From: Pseudomonadota bacterium
Lineage (GTDB): Bacteria; Myxococcota; Myxococcia; Myxococcales; Myxococcaceae
DNA: 64,000 nucleotides
NCBI GenBank assembly: GCA_023426545.1
Contig: JAFAAN010000088.1
Coordinates: 70,877-134,876 of the forward strand
Direction: 5' to 3'
Numbering within the stretch: position 1 is the first letter of the stretch; each line of letters starts with the position of its first letter. Below the pieces are notes generated by a model. It did not search any database, was not told the DNA's origin, and saw only the letters and a program-made list of their open reading frames with translations. The translations under genes were made by a program, and so were the position numbers. Of the stretch, positions 1 through 8,364 are shown in pieces.

Positions 1-531
1 CTCCTTGCCCTCCGGGTCCGCCGGGTCGTAGCCGGGCACGTACTGGGTATTGAACTTCACCGCCCAGTCGCGAGCGAACTCGATGTGCTGGATCTGGTCC
101 TTGCCCACGGGCACGGCGTCCGCGCTGTAGAGCAGGATGTCCGCGGCCATCAGGACCGGGTACGCGAAGAGGCCGAAGTCCGGGCTGATGCCCTTGGCCA
201 CCTTGTCCTTGAAGCTGTGGGCCCGCTCCAGGTGGGAGTGCGGCGTCACGGTGCCCAGGATCCAGTACAGCTCCAGCACCTCGCGCACGTCGCTCTGGCG
301 GAAGAGCACGGCCTTCTTCGGGTCCAGGCCGAGCGCCAGGTAGGCCATCGCGGCCTCGCGCGTCAGCGCCAGCGCGGCCTTCGGATCCCGGACGGTGGTG
401 AGCGCGTGCAGGTTGGCGATGAAGTAGAAGGCCTCCCCTTCGTCCTGGAGCTGCACGAACTGGCGGAGCGCACCGTAGTAGTTGCCGAGGTGCAGCCTGC
501 CGGACGACTGAACGCCTGAGAGAATCCGCAT
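1..531 (-). CDS. trpS: Tryptophanyl-tRNA synthetase (N-terminal part, 3' end beyond window)
   Basis: Charges tRNA-Trp with tryptophan in the cytoplasm (class I aminoacyl-tRNA synthetase). Translation from the ATG at 531 runs 177 codons to the window edge without a stop. It opens with the family's N-terminal Rossmann segment: a SGVQSSGRLHLGNYYGALR stretch in which LHLGN is the class I HIGH-type ATP-binding motif, followed by the FIANLHALT and DILLYSADAVPVGKDQ segments typical of bacterial TrpRS. The KMSKS loop and anticodon-binding part lie outside the window. The gene is transcribed away from the DUF4388 gene; the roughly 270-nt region between them carries a duplicated motif described separately. 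Family assignment is firm; the start is inferred from the conserved N-terminus. Confidence 0.96.
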   Translation of the reverse strand, partial: MRILSGVQSSGRLHLGNYYGALRQFVQLQDEGEAFYFIANLHALTTVRDPKAALALTREAAMAYLALGLDPKKAVLFRQSDVREVLELYWILGTVTPHSHLERAHSFKDKVAKGISPDFGLFAYPVLMAADILLYSADAVPVGKDQIQHIEFARDWAVKFNTQYVPGYDPADPEGKE

Positions 532-537
532 ATGGGT

Positions 538-597
538 TTGAACCTGGAATCGGGAATCGGCCGGTCTTGAACCTGGACTTTGGAATCGGGAATCGGC
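538..597. repeat. Imperfect direct repeat upstream of trpS
   Basis: Two units of about 29-35 nt sit side by side just upstream of the trpS start. Each begins TTGAACCTGGA (538-548 and 567-577) and ends with GGAATCGGGAATCGGC (546-561 and 582-597), which is itself a double copy of GGAATCG. On the trpS strand the core reads GATTCCCGATTCC. The rest of the 532-799 region shows no gene. The repeat could be a regulatory leader element or an ordinary intergenic repeat; nothing in the sequence decides. Confidence 0.6.
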
Positions 598-799
598 AGG
601 GCTCGTTCGCATACCCGACGCGGCGCTGCAACCTTCCGTTGGCTCCGCCTCGCGGGCGTCCGGGCCTGGAAGTCAAGACGGACCCTCCCTGGAACTTTGC
701 GTCCCGCCAATAAATCCCGAGCAATTCCAGGCACTTGCAATTGAATGACAGCCGGGTGCGCCGATACCCTGGGGGCTCTCCCCTGGAGGGTGGACCCGC

Positions 800-1972
800 A
801 TGGAGCGATTCAACGGAAGTCTCGCCAGCTATCGGCTGCAGATGGTGATGCCGCCGCTCTTCAGTGCTCCGGGCGTGGAGGGCGTGTTGAGGGTGGAACG
901 CGGCGCGGTGCGCCGCTGTTTCCACGTGAGGGACGGCTTCCTGGTGGGCGAGAGCTCGAATGATCCCCGCGAGCACCTGGCCCAGGTCCTGGTGAACCTC
1001 CGCATCCTGGATGCGCCCCGCGCCGCCGCGGCGTTCGAGGCGGCCGAGGGAGCGGGCATTCCTTATGGCACCTTCCTGGTGCAGCGCTGCTTCGTGGAGC
1101 TGCCCCGCCTCATCGAAGCTCTGGAGCACAAGGCCCGCGAGTCCCTCTTCGACTGCTACGCCTGGGAGTCCGGCGAGGTGGAGTTCACGCCCGGCCTGCC
1201 GCCCGCCGGGCGGGCGGTGGGGCTCAAGCTGTCCCTGTCGACGCTGCACCGGGACGCGGTCACCCGGCAGCGCGAGTGGGCCATGTTCCGCGACATCTTC
1301 CCGCGCATGGACATGACGTTCATCGTCTTCCGCGAGTTCGCCGTCGAGACGTACTCGGAGGAGGAGGACGTCCTGCTGGACCTCGCGGCGAGCGGCGCCA
1401 CGCTGGGGGAGATGCTGGCCAGCGCCCGGGAGGCGCCGCTCTTCGCCGCGCGCTGGGTGCTCCACCTGTACCGCCGGGGCGCCCTCGCGCCGCGCAAGGC
1501 CCGGGGCCCCCGCCTGGGTGAGGCGGCCGAGCTGGCGGAGCTGCTCAGCCTGGTCAAGCGCTTCCTGGAGGCGGGCAAGTACGACCATGCCGTGGCGCTG
1601 GCCGCCCAGATACTGGAGCGGGGCCCCGTCCCCGAGGCCCACGCGCTGTACCGGGAGGCGGAGATCCGCCTGTCGCTGGCCCTGAGTGACGAGCTCTTCG
1701 CCCTGGACGGCCGCCTCGTGTTCGAGCCGATTCCGCGCCCTTCCCCGCCCGACCTGACGGCGGATGACCTCTACCTGTACTCGAAGCTGCGCGGCAGCCG
1801 GAGCATCCGGCAGGCGCTGCGCACGGCGGCCATGGGCGAGTTGGCGGCGTCGCGCTCGGTGCATCGGCTGATGGCCTCCGGGATGATTCGCGTGGCGCCG
1901 CTTCCGGGGGGCGAGCCGCGCCGGGCCCATACCGACCCCTATGGCCTGCCCGTCCACAGCGTGGGCGGCTGA
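800..1972 (+). CDS. DUF4388-type regulatory/adaptor protein
   Basis: A 390-residue soluble protein with no signal peptide or membrane segment. Its first 120 or so residues resemble the DUF4388 (PATAN-like) domain common in myxobacterial signalling and motility proteins: a strand-rich opening, a GVLRVERGAVRRCFHVRDG stretch, then helices around the segment beginning LFDCYAWESGEVEF. The middle and C-terminus look helical and may hold a winged-helix-like module near residues 325-370. The start is supported by GGAGGG 9 nt upstream of the ATG. The gene is convergent with xerD (46 nt apart) and divergent from trpS. DUF4388 proteins are usually linked to two-component or GTPase signalling, but the specific role here is unknown. 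Confidence 0.7.
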   Translation: MERFNGSLASYRLQMVMPPLFSAPGVEGVLRVERGAVRRCFHVRDGFLVGESSNDPREHLAQVLVNLRILDAPRAAAAFEAAEGAGIPYGTFLVQRCFVELPRLIEALEHKARESLFDCYAWESGEVEFTPGLPPAGRAVGLKLSLSTLHRDAVTRQREWAMFRDIFPRMDMTFIVFREFAVETYSEEEDVLLDLAASGATLGEMLASAREAPLFAARWVLHLYRRGALAPRKARGPRLGEAAELAELLSLVKRFLEAGKYDHAVALAAQILERGPVPEAHALYREAEIRLSLALSDELFALDGRLVFEPIPRPSPPDLTADDLYLYSKLRGSRSIRQALRTAAMGELAASRSVHRLMASGMIRVAPLPGGEPRRAHTDPYGLPVHSVGG

Positions 1973-2018
1973 GCGTCACGGGCCGCTGCCCGGCGCGCTG
2001 GCCGCCACGCCCACGCCG

Positions 2019-2954
2019 TCACGGCGCCGCCGCCACCCGCTTCTTCTTCGCCTTGGGCACGAAGACGTCGCTGCGCGGATGGAACTCGTCGTACACGGAC
2101 CGCAGCCGGGCAGCGTTGACGTGGGTGTAGATCTGCGTCGTCGCCAGGTCCGCGTGCCCCAGCATCTGCTGGACGGCGCGCAGGTCCGCGCCGCGCTCCA
2201 CGAGGTGCGTGGCGAACGAGTGCCGCAGCTTGTGCGGCGACAACGGTTTGGCGATGCCCGCCTTCAGCGCGTACCGCTTGAGCAGCTTCCAGAAGCCCTG
2301 CCGCGTGAAGCCCGAGCCCCGCGGCGTGACGAACAGCGCCTGGGACTTGCGCTTGCCCAGCACCGACGGCCGGGACTCGGCCAGGTACGATTGGACCTTC
2401 TCGATGGCCACGCGGCCCAGCGGGACGAGCCGCTCCTTGGAGCCCTTGCCCTTGGCCACCAGGTAGCCCGCGCTGAGCTGCACGTCGTTGATGCCCAGGC
2501 CGCACAGCTCGCTCACGCGCAAGCCGGTGGCGTACAGCACCTCCAGCATGGCCTTGTCGCGCACGCCCGTCGACGTGCGCTCGTCCGGAGCGGCCAGGAG
2601 CGCCTCCACCTCCTCCAGCGTCAGGAACGACGGCAGCTTCCGCGCCGAGCGCGGCGTGTCCAGGTCCTCTGTCGGGTCCTTGTCCGCCATGCGCTCGGCG
2701 ACGAGGAAGCGGTGGAAGCCGCGCAGCGCCGCGAGGTGCCGGGCCTGGCTGCGCTTCCCCACGCCGCGCCTGCCCAGCGCGGCCAGATGCGCGGAGACGT
2801 CCTCCTGCCGGGCCTGCGTGACGTCGGAGACGCCGCGCGCGCGCAAGTCCTCGAAGTACACGGAGATGTCGGCGGCGTAGGCATCCACCGTCTTGCCGGA
2901 CAGCCCGCGCTCCGCGCGGATGAACGCGATGAACGCGTCGAGCATTCCTTCCAT
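2019..2954 (-). CDS. xerD: Tyrosine recombinase XerC/XerD
   Basis: Site-specific tyrosine recombinase that, in this family, resolves chromosome dimers at dif in the terminus region with its XerC/XerD partner and FtsK. The 311-residue product has the usual length. The N-terminal SAM-like core-binding domain (about residues 1-90) is followed by the catalytic domain with the expected residues: Arg in ATGLRVSEL, His and Arg in HKLRHSFATHL, His in MLGHADLATTQIYTH, and the nucleophile Tyr in that last stretch. The start at 2954 (MEGMLDAFIAF) is preferred over an upstream in-frame start at 2990 because the family begins here. XerD is a better guess than XerC but the two are hard to separate by eye. 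It is downstream of, and co-directional with, the membrane-protein gene. Confidence 0.9.
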   Translation of the reverse strand: MEGMLDAFIAFIRAERGLSGKTVDAYAADISVYFEDLRARGVSDVTQARQEDVSAHLAALGRRGVGKRSQARHLAALRGFHRFLVAERMADKDPTEDLDTPRSARKLPSFLTLEEVEALLAAPDERTSTGVRDKAMLEVLYATGLRVSELCGLGINDVQLSAGYLVAKGKGSKERLVPLGRVAIEKVQSYLAESRPSVLGKRKSQALFVTPRGSGFTRQGFWKLLKRYALKAGIAKPLSPHKLRHSFATHLVERGADLRAVQQMLGHADLATTQIYTHVNAARLRSVYDEFHPRSDVFVPKAKKKRVAAAP

Positions 2955-2999
2955 CGCCGCGCAGGCTACCGGAGGCGCGCGGCGAGGCAACTCAGCGGC

Positions 3000-3920
3000 T
3001 CAGGCCCGGGGCTCCCCTGCCCTGTCGGGCGAGGCCGACTCCAGCGCCTGCACCACCCACGGCCAGCCCACCACGATGTTCCCGGGCGAGCGCAGGCAGG
3101 CATCCGCCACCGCCAGCACCTCCGCCGGCCGCGAGCGCACCGCCAGCGCCAGGTGACGCCCCAGGAACGGATGCGGCAGATAGCTGAGGTTGTGATGGCG
3201 CACCGGCACCCAGCCCAGCGTGGGCCGCCCCGTCCAGCGCTCCACCGCGTACGCCAGCGCCGACGCCAGCACCTCCACGGCGTACAGCGGGAGGCGGAAC
3301 GCGCTGACCAGGAAGGCCACCAGTGTGGTGGCGGCCACGGCGCCGGCGAAGGACGTGTTCGTCGTCCCGCTCCAAACCACCATCGGCGCCAGGCTGGCGA
3401 TGATGGCCGACACCTGCACCCGGACCACCGTGGGGCCGCGGCCAATGGTGATGCCGCTGATGCTCCCGCACGCCAACCCCGCCACCACGCCCAGGCAGCT
3501 GCCCACCACCATGCCGGCGAGCCCACCCATCCCCGGCCCGAAGGCGTCCGCCGCCGTGGCATGCAGCCCCAGCAGTGTGGACAGGCTGGCCAGCGAGCCC
3601 AGCAGGACGCCCGCGGCCAGGCCCAGCACCTGCGCCAGGAGCAACCCCGCCGCGGAGCAGAACAGCGCCGACAGCACCCAGCCCCGCTCCAGCGGAAGCC
3701 CCGCGCCCAGCAGCGCCAGCCCCAGCAGCTCCGTCGTCACCGGCGCGCAGACGAGCAGCAGCAACAACATCCGCCGGGTGTAGACGGCGGCGGCCTCACA
3801 GCCCTCGGCCGCGTCGCGACAGAGCACCCCCAGGCGCGCGCCCGGCGCGGGGATGCCCGCGGCTCGCAGCCGGTAGTGCAGGTCGACCGGCCGGAACAGC
3901 AGTAACTGCAACAACTTCAT
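3000..3920 (-). CDS. Polytopic membrane protein of unknown function
   Basis: About 306 residues with a hydrophilic N-terminus (MKLLQLLLFRPVDLHYRLRA), roughly six to seven strongly hydrophobic segments between residues 50 and 220, and a hydrophilic C-terminal tail containing LPHPFLGRHL. The glycine-rich middle (GMGGLAGMVVGSCLGVVAGLACGS) suggests tightly packed helices. I recognise no transporter signature. The ATG at 3920 is chosen because the protein then starts with a conserved-looking MKLLQLLLFRPVDL; a TTG at 3980 with GGGGGGA close upstream is a possible alternative start adding 20 residues. It lies between the YciO-like gene and xerD on the same strand, 45 nt before xerD, so co-transcription is possible. 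Confidence 0.6.
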   Translation of the reverse strand: MKLLQLLLFRPVDLHYRLRAAGIPAPGARLGVLCRDAAEGCEAAAVYTRRMLLLLLVCAPVTTELLGLALLGAGLPLERGWVLSALFCSAAGLLLAQVLGLAAGVLLGSLASLSTLLGLHATAADAFGPGMGGLAGMVVGSCLGVVAGLACGSISGITIGRGPTVVRVQVSAIIASLAPMVVWSGTTNTSFAGAVAATTLVAFLVSAFRLPLYAVEVLASALAYAVERWTGRPTLGWVPVRHHNLSYLPHPFLGRHLALAVRSRPAEVLAVADACLRSPGNIVVGWPWVVQALESASPDRAGEPRA

Positions 3921-4003
3921 CAGCCCCGGGACCTGCTCCGGTGCGTCCACGGCGCGTGACAGCGTTCCCCCCTGTGCCAAGAAATCCCCCCTGTTCTCTG
4001 GTT

Positions 4004-4615
4004 TTACTCCTCTAGCCTACCCTTCCCCTGCCGGAGGATTTCAAGTGAATCGCCGATGAGTGAAATCACCGTCGACGGCTCGTTGAGTGTGACACCGCCG
4101 TCAAGGATGAGGTCCAGGCCGTGCCCCAGCTCGGCCTTGATATCCTTTGCGTCCGTGAGGGGCTCACCCTCGGTGTTGGTCGCGGAGGTGGTCACCAGAG
4201 GGCGGCCGAGCGCGCGGGCCAGCTCGCGGGCCAGGGGGGCATCGGGGACCCGGATGCCGACCTGCTTCTGCTTGGACATCATCAGGTCCGGCACCAGCCG
4301 CGTCGCCTCCAGGATGAAGGTGAACGCACCCGGAGTGAGGCTCTTCATGATGCGGTACGCGAAGTTGCTCACGTGCGCGTAGCGCGCGACGTCCGAGAGG
4401 TCCGGGCAGAGGAAGGACAGGGGCTTCTTCTTGTCGCGCCCCTTGAGCTGATACAGCCGCTCGATGCCCTTCTTGGAGCTCAGGTCGCAGCCGAGCCCGA
4501 AGTACGTATCCGTTGGGTAGGCCAGCAGGCCGCCACGCTCCAGCACCTCCACCGCGCGCTGCACATGGCGGGGCGAGGGGTGCTCCATGTCCACCTCGAG
4601 GATGGGTGCGGCCAT
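4004..4615 (-). CDS. Sua5/YciO/YrdC family protein, YciO-like
   Basis: 203 residues forming one Sua5/YciO/YrdC domain, the fold that makes threonylcarbamoyl-AMP for the t6A37 modification of tRNA. Diagnostic stretches are GGLLAYPTDTYFGLGC near residue 30, the KGRDKKKPLSFLC loop (the K-x-R...K-P nucleotide and tRNA contact region), TPGAFTFILEA, VGIRVPD and VTTSATNTEG. Several details (FAYRIMKSLTPGAFTFIL, a short protein with no Sua5 C-terminal domain) look closer to YciO than to TsaC, so true t6A synthase activity is uncertain. The start at 4615 has GGAGGA about 5 nt upstream. It follows the antiporter genes with a 53-nt gap. Confidence 0.85.
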   Translation of the reverse strand: MAAPILEVDMEHPSPRHVQRAVEVLERGGLLAYPTDTYFGLGCDLSSKKGIERLYQLKGRDKKKPLSFLCPDLSDVARYAHVSNFAYRIMKSLTPGAFTFILEATRLVPDLMMSKQKQVGIRVPDAPLARELARALGRPLVTTSATNTEGEPLTDAKDIKAELGHGLDLILDGGVTLNEPSTVISLIGDSLEILRQGKGRLEE

Positions 4616-4668
4616 GATGTCCTCCGTGTCTCCTGGTGGTGGCTGCGACGCGTCCGATGCCCGACAGC

Positions 4669-5967
4669 CTAGGCCGTTCCCGGGGCGTCGTCGGTGCGGA
4701 TCTCTCCCGAGGCGGCCAGGGCCCGCCGCGTGAGGACCGGCCCCACCAGCTCGTGGGCGGTGATCATGGCGACGATGAGCACCTCCACCTGGGGACCGAA
4801 GGATGGAAACGTCTTCGACACCAGCGCCGCCAGGCCAAAGGTGACACCCGCCTGGGAGATGAGCCCCATCCACAGGTAGCGCTTGAGCCGCGGGTCGTCC
4901 GCGGGGGCGAAGCGGCGGCAGGAGAACCAGATGGCCACGCCCCGCAGCGACACCAGCAGCAGGGCCGCCGGCCCCACCGTCATCAGGGAGTCCAGCTTCA
5001 GCCCCGCGCCCGCGGCGGCGAAGAAGAGCGCGAACACCGGCAGGCCCGCCTGCTGGATGGCGTGGTGGATGCGCTCGCCCGCGCGCTCATCCAGGTTGGC
5101 GATGAGCGCCCCGGCCGCCAGCGACACCAGCAGCGGGGACAGGTGCAGGCGCGTGCCCCCTTCCGCCGCGGCGAAGCACAGGCCCACCAGGAACAGGGGC
5201 AGCTCCTGCTTCACGCCGCGCATGTAGACGAGCATGCCCATCGCCAGCACCAGCCCCACCACCACCGAGCCGAACAGCTCCCATCCCACCCCGCCGAGGA
5301 GCCCCGGCACGTCCAGCGCGCCGCCAAAGCTCGCCTTCGTCACGCCCGCGGCGAGCGCGAAGGCCACCATCACCAGCAGGTCGCCGATGATGACCAGCGC
5401 CATCAGGAACTCGGTGAAGGCACCGCGGGCGCTCGTCTCCTGCACGATGGCGATGGTGACGGTGGGCGAGAAGGACACCACCACGGTGGAGAGCAGCGCG
5501 CTGACCGCCAGGGCCTGCGGCACCGTCATGTCCGTCAGGAACGGCAGCACCGGCTTGAGCGCGAAGGTGGCGCCGAAGCACACCAGGAACGTGACGCCGC
5601 ACACGGCCGCGCAGAGCAGCGCCACGCGCGCGCCCACCCGGCGGATGAGCCCCAGCCGCAGCTCCGTGCCCGCCACCAGCGCGATGAGGCTCACCGCCAG
5701 CCCCTTCACCAGCTCCAGCCCCTTCACGCCCGCGTTGGGGATGAAGCCCAGCGCGTACGGCCCCACCGCCACGCCCACCAGCAGGTACCCGGTGAGGCGC
5801 GGCAGCCCCAGGCCCTTGGCCACCTTCCCCGCGAACAGGCCGCACAGGAGCAGCGCGCCGGCCGCCAGCGTCACCGGCGTCCCGGAGTCCGCGCGCAGCA
5901 CCTGCGCCCGGCTGATGATGGCCAGCAGCACCATCAGCAGCAGCAACCGGATGACGGCCCCCTTCAT
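4669..5967 (-). CDS. Kef/CPA2-like cation:proton antiporter (second of pair)
   Basis: 432-residue inner-membrane protein with about 12 hydrophobic segments and the monovalent cation:proton antiporter architecture. Signs include LPRLTGYLLVGVAVGPYALGF near residue 60 (typical of CPA2/Kef openings), LIALVAGTELRLGLIRR, LSPLLVSLAAGALIAN and SQAGVTFGLAALVSKTFP near the end. There is no C-terminal TrkA-N (RCK) domain, so it is a bare transport domain. Its ATG overlaps the stop of the upstream antiporter (ATGA at 5964-5967), implying translational coupling and perhaps a heteromeric transporter. The ion (K+ or Na+) cannot be read from the sequence. Confidence 0.85.
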   Translation of the reverse strand: MKGAVIRLLLLMVLLAIISRAQVLRADSGTPVTLAAGALLLCGLFAGKVAKGLGLPRLTGYLLVGVAVGPYALGFIPNAGVKGLELVKGLAVSLIALVAGTELRLGLIRRVGARVALLCAAVCGVTFLVCFGATFALKPVLPFLTDMTVPQALAVSALLSTVVVSFSPTVTIAIVQETSARGAFTEFLMALVIIGDLLVMVAFALAAGVTKASFGGALDVPGLLGGVGWELFGSVVVGLVLAMGMLVYMRGVKQELPLFLVGLCFAAAEGGTRLHLSPLLVSLAAGALIANLDERAGERIHHAIQQAGLPVFALFFAAAGAGLKLDSLMTVGPAALLLVSLRGVAIWFSCRRFAPADDPRLKRYLWMGLISQAGVTFGLAALVSKTFPSFGPQVEVLIVAMITAHELVGPVLTRRALAASGEIRTDDAPGTA

Positions 5968-7184
5968 GCGGCCACCTTGGCGTCAGGGGCCGCGGGGGCC
6001 ATGGCGCTCCGCGGCGGGTCCACCACGTACCGGAAGGCCTGGCCCGCCAGCAGCTCGTTCACCACCGCCCCCATCACCACCACGTCCAGCACCCGCCGCG
6101 CCAGCACGCCGGGAACCAGCATGCTGTACTCCGCCACCAGGCACAGGGCGAGGCCCCCCTGGGCGATCAACGCGTAGCCCAGGCGGGGCGGCAGCACGAG
6201 CGAGCCCTGCGCCAACCGCCCCGCGAGCCGCCCGCCCACCATCTTCCCCAGGAAGCGGAGCCCCACGAAGGCGGGCATCAACACCCAGGCCCAGTAGTCC
6301 CGCGCGTGCACCGCGCAGCCCACCAGGAACACCAGGACCAGGAACACGGGCCGCTCCACCCGCCCCAGGGCGCGCGCCACCCGCTCCGCGACGCGGCCGC
6401 CCACCACCGCCAGCGTCGCCCCGCAGGCCACGCCCGCCAGCAGGGGCGACACCCGCAGGTACGCCGCCGCGCCGCCCACCAGCGCCACCCCGCCCAGCGT
6501 CACCGTGGTCAGCTCCGCCAGATCCTTCAACGAATGTGTAAGGAACGCCAGCAGGGCCCCGCACATCACCCCCAGCAGCAGGGCCAGACACACCAGCCCC
6601 AGGCCCTCGCCCACGTTGCTGGCGGCGCCAAGAATCAGCGCCAGGGTGAGCACGCCCAGGCCCAGCGCGTCATCCAGCATGGTCAACAGGGCCACGCCCA
6701 GGCCCCGCGCCCGGTCCAGGCGCCCCGCCCGGTATGCGAGGACGGCGGAGTGCCCGGAGGAGAGACTCGCGGCCGCCCCCAGCATCACCGCCGCGCCCAC
6801 CGCGCCGATGAGCCCCCGCGCGGACGTGAAGATGAGCGGCACCAGCAGCGGCAGGGCCACGAAGAAGAAGGCCGTGCCCGAGTGGGCCATGCCCGACAGG
6901 TAGACGGGGCGCGGCAGCAGCCGCACCAGCCGAGGCTCCAGGTTGAGCCCCAGCAGCACCCCCGCGGTACCCAGCCCCAGCGCCGTCACCGGCCGCAGCG
7001 CCTCCACGTTCCGATCCGTGAGCAGCCCGGACACCGAGGGGCCCAGGAGGATGCCCAACAGGACGAAGAGGAAGCCGCTGGCCGCCAGCCTCGCCAGCGC
7101 CGGGAAGCGCCCCGGGTCCAGCGCCCGGCTGGAGGCGAGCAGCGACAGCGCCGCGATGGAGAGGAAGACAAGCAGCGCTTGCAC
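5964..7184 (-). CDS. Kef/CPA2-like cation:proton antiporter (first of pair)
   Basis: 406-residue polytopic protein, a diverged relative of the next gene. The N-terminus (LLASSRALDPGRFPALARLAASGFLFVLLGILLGP) and the block GLNLEPRLVRLLPRPVY match the antiporter fold. The central block MLGAAASLSSGHSAVLAYR and the TMLDDALGLGVL segment contain the polar/acidic residues expected in the transport core. It begins with GTG at 7184 without a clear Shine-Dalgarno site, and its stop overlaps the start of the following antiporter by 4 nt. It sits 32 nt after the small PII-like gene on the same strand. Two unequal antiporters made from one coupled message is a less common arrangement than a single Kef protein. 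Confidence 0.8.
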   Translation of the reverse strand: MQALLVFLSIAALSLLASSRALDPGRFPALARLAASGFLFVLLGILLGPSVSGLLTDRNVEALRPVTALGLGTAGVLLGLNLEPRLVRLLPRPVYLSGMAHSGTAFFFVALPLLVPLIFTSARGLIGAVGAAVMLGAAASLSSGHSAVLAYRAGRLDRARGLGVALLTMLDDALGLGVLTLALILGAASNVGEGLGLVCLALLLGVMCGALLAFLTHSLKDLAELTTVTLGGVALVGGAAAYLRVSPLLAGVACGATLAVVGGRVAERVARALGRVERPVFLVLVFLVGCAVHARDYWAWVLMPAFVGLRFLGKMVGGRLAGRLAQGSLVLPPRLGYALIAQGGLALCLVAEYSMLVPGVLARRVLDVVVMGAVVNELLAGQAFRYVVDPPRSAMAPAAPDAKVAA

Positions 7185-7216
7185 AGGGCGTGCTTATACC
7201 GGCGAGGGGCTTCCCG

Positions 7217-7555
7217 TCACGACCGTCGATGCGTCGGAGCCGAAATCACCGGCAGGGCCACCAGGCGGCCCATGGGGGGCTCATCCGCATCCATCTCCAG
7301 TTGGACGCGCTGCACCAGGCGCTCCATCTCCTCGGCCGAGAGCCCTGGCAACAGACTCACCAGGAGGACGCGATCATCATCCGCGCCGAGGGCGAGACTG
7401 CGCAGGCCCGCGAACACGGGCACTTCAGCGGACAGCGCGGCGGCCGCGCTCCGCGCACGGACCGCCAACGGCTCCGGGATTCCGAACTCCCGGAGCCGGC
7501 GGATGGCCCGCTCGGTTCCTTCCAGCTGTTCGAGGAACGTGATGACCAGGTACAC
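7217..7555 (-). CDS. Small PII-like/regulatory protein preceding the antiporter pair
   Basis: 112-residue soluble protein starting with GTG (an in-frame TAA lies only a few codons upstream, so no longer start exists). The opening MYLVITFLEQLEGTERAIRRLREFGI looks like the first beta-alpha unit of a ferredoxin-like fold. The later VPVFAGLRSLALG stretch resembles a block seen in PII-like proteins encoded beside transporters, in which a small trimer binds a nucleotide and gates the partner. The canonical PII T-loop signature is not visible, so this is a weak family call by eye. Position, strand and a 32-nt gap to the antiporter genes favour a regulatory subunit or sensor for that pair. Confidence 0.45.
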   Translation of the reverse strand: MYLVITFLEQLEGTERAIRRLREFGIPEPLAVRARSAAAALSAEVPVFAGLRSLALGADDDRVLLVSLLPGLSAEEMERLVQRVQLEMDADEPPMGRLVALPVISAPTHRRS

Positions 7556-7601
7556 GCGGCCGTCTTAGTCCGTCCGCGAGCCTGACGCCACGCTCGTCGC
7601 A

Positions 7602-8057
7602 CTACTCATTCTGGCCCGGTCCCGCCGGCTCCCCGGAAGTGGGGGTGGGGGTCGGTGCCGCCCCCTCCTGTGGCGGACCCCCGGCGGCGCCCTCCTGGGC
7701 GGCCATCGCGGCCCGCGCGGCGCGCTTGCCCTCTTCGATGAGCTTCTTCACCTTCTGCCCACCCTTGCGGCCAATCTCCTCGTAGAAGTTCGGTCCTCGG
7801 GTGGCCTTCACGCGATCGCCACCCTTCTTGCCGATCTCCTCGTAGAACTTGGCACCGCGCTCGGCCTTGACCGTCTCACCGCCCTTGCGGCCGATCTCCT
7901 CGTAGAACGAGCGCCCGCGCTCGGCCTTCACGGTGGCGCCGCCCTTGCGGCCAATCGTCTCGTAGAACTCGCGACCCCGCTCGTTCCGGACCGTCTCGCC
8001 GCCCTTCCGGCCCGCTTCGGCCACCGTCATGCTGCCCTTGTTGTCCTTTTCCGACAT
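7602..8057 (-). CDS. KGG-repeat stress protein (YciG/Con-10-like)
   Basis: 151 residues, highly charged and probably disordered. It contains five copies of a 20-residue repeat spaced exactly 20 residues apart, with GRKGG/GKKGG at residues 16, 36, 56, 76 and 96 and consensus GRKGGxTVKAERGxxFYEEI. This is the stress-induced KGG motif found in E. coli YciG and fungal conidiation protein 10, linked with desiccation, starvation or sporulation stress. A Pro/Ala/Gly-rich tail (residues 115-151) follows. The start at 8057 has GAGGAGA 9 nt upstream; the much longer upstream reading frame runs through the divergent intergenic region and is rejected. The biochemical role of KGG proteins is not settled. 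Confidence 0.85.
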   Translation of the reverse strand: MSEKDNKGSMTVAEAGRKGGETVRNERGREFYETIGRKGGATVKAERGRSFYEEIGRKGGETVKAERGAKFYEEIGKKGGDRVKATRGPNFYEEIGRKGGQKVKKLIEEGKRAARAAMAAQEGAAGGPPQEGAAPTPTPTSGEPAGPGQNE

Positions 8058-8227
8058 TTCGCCATCTCCTCTCGTGACTACCCCAGCCCTCGCCTCGGTG
8101 CCCCTTGCCTGAAAACTTGGGACGGAAGCGCCCCGATGCAAGCAAGCTCCGTACACCGCCAGCCGTTCGCGCCTGCGAAGCCACACGGAAACACCAGTGA
8201 TTCCGTGCGTTTGGCAACGCCTGCCGA

Positions 8228-8264
8228 GCATTCGGACCGGGCGGCGGGCTGCCCGGCCGAATGC
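8228..8264. promoter_or_regulatory. Long imperfect hairpin in the KGG/TVP38 intergenic region
   Basis: GCATTCGG and CCGAATGC (8228-8235 and 8257-8264) pair perfectly. After a single unpaired A, CCGGGC and GCCCGG continue the stem around an 8-nt loop. On the plus strand the stem is followed by TTTC. It lies in the 307-nt region (8058-8364) between the divergent KGG and TVP38-like genes, about 100 nt upstream of the latter. It could be an intrinsic terminator/attenuator in the TVP38 leader or a dyad operator. I see nothing else of note in this region. Confidence 0.45.
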
Positions 8265-8364
8265 TTTCATGTTGGAAACACCCCACTGCACATTGCGGAT
8301 TCCCGAAGCCACCTTCACTTTCAGGCCCACGGCGCGGCGGAAGCGGGCCGCGAGGAGGCATCGC

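Noticed and set aside
1941..3905. 654-residue plus-strand open frame
   Set aside because: Antisense to xerD and the membrane-protein gene; no domain content.
4616..4873. N-terminal extension of the YciO-like protein
   Set aside because: The extra residues are not YrdC-like and the start at 4615 has a good Shine-Dalgarno site.
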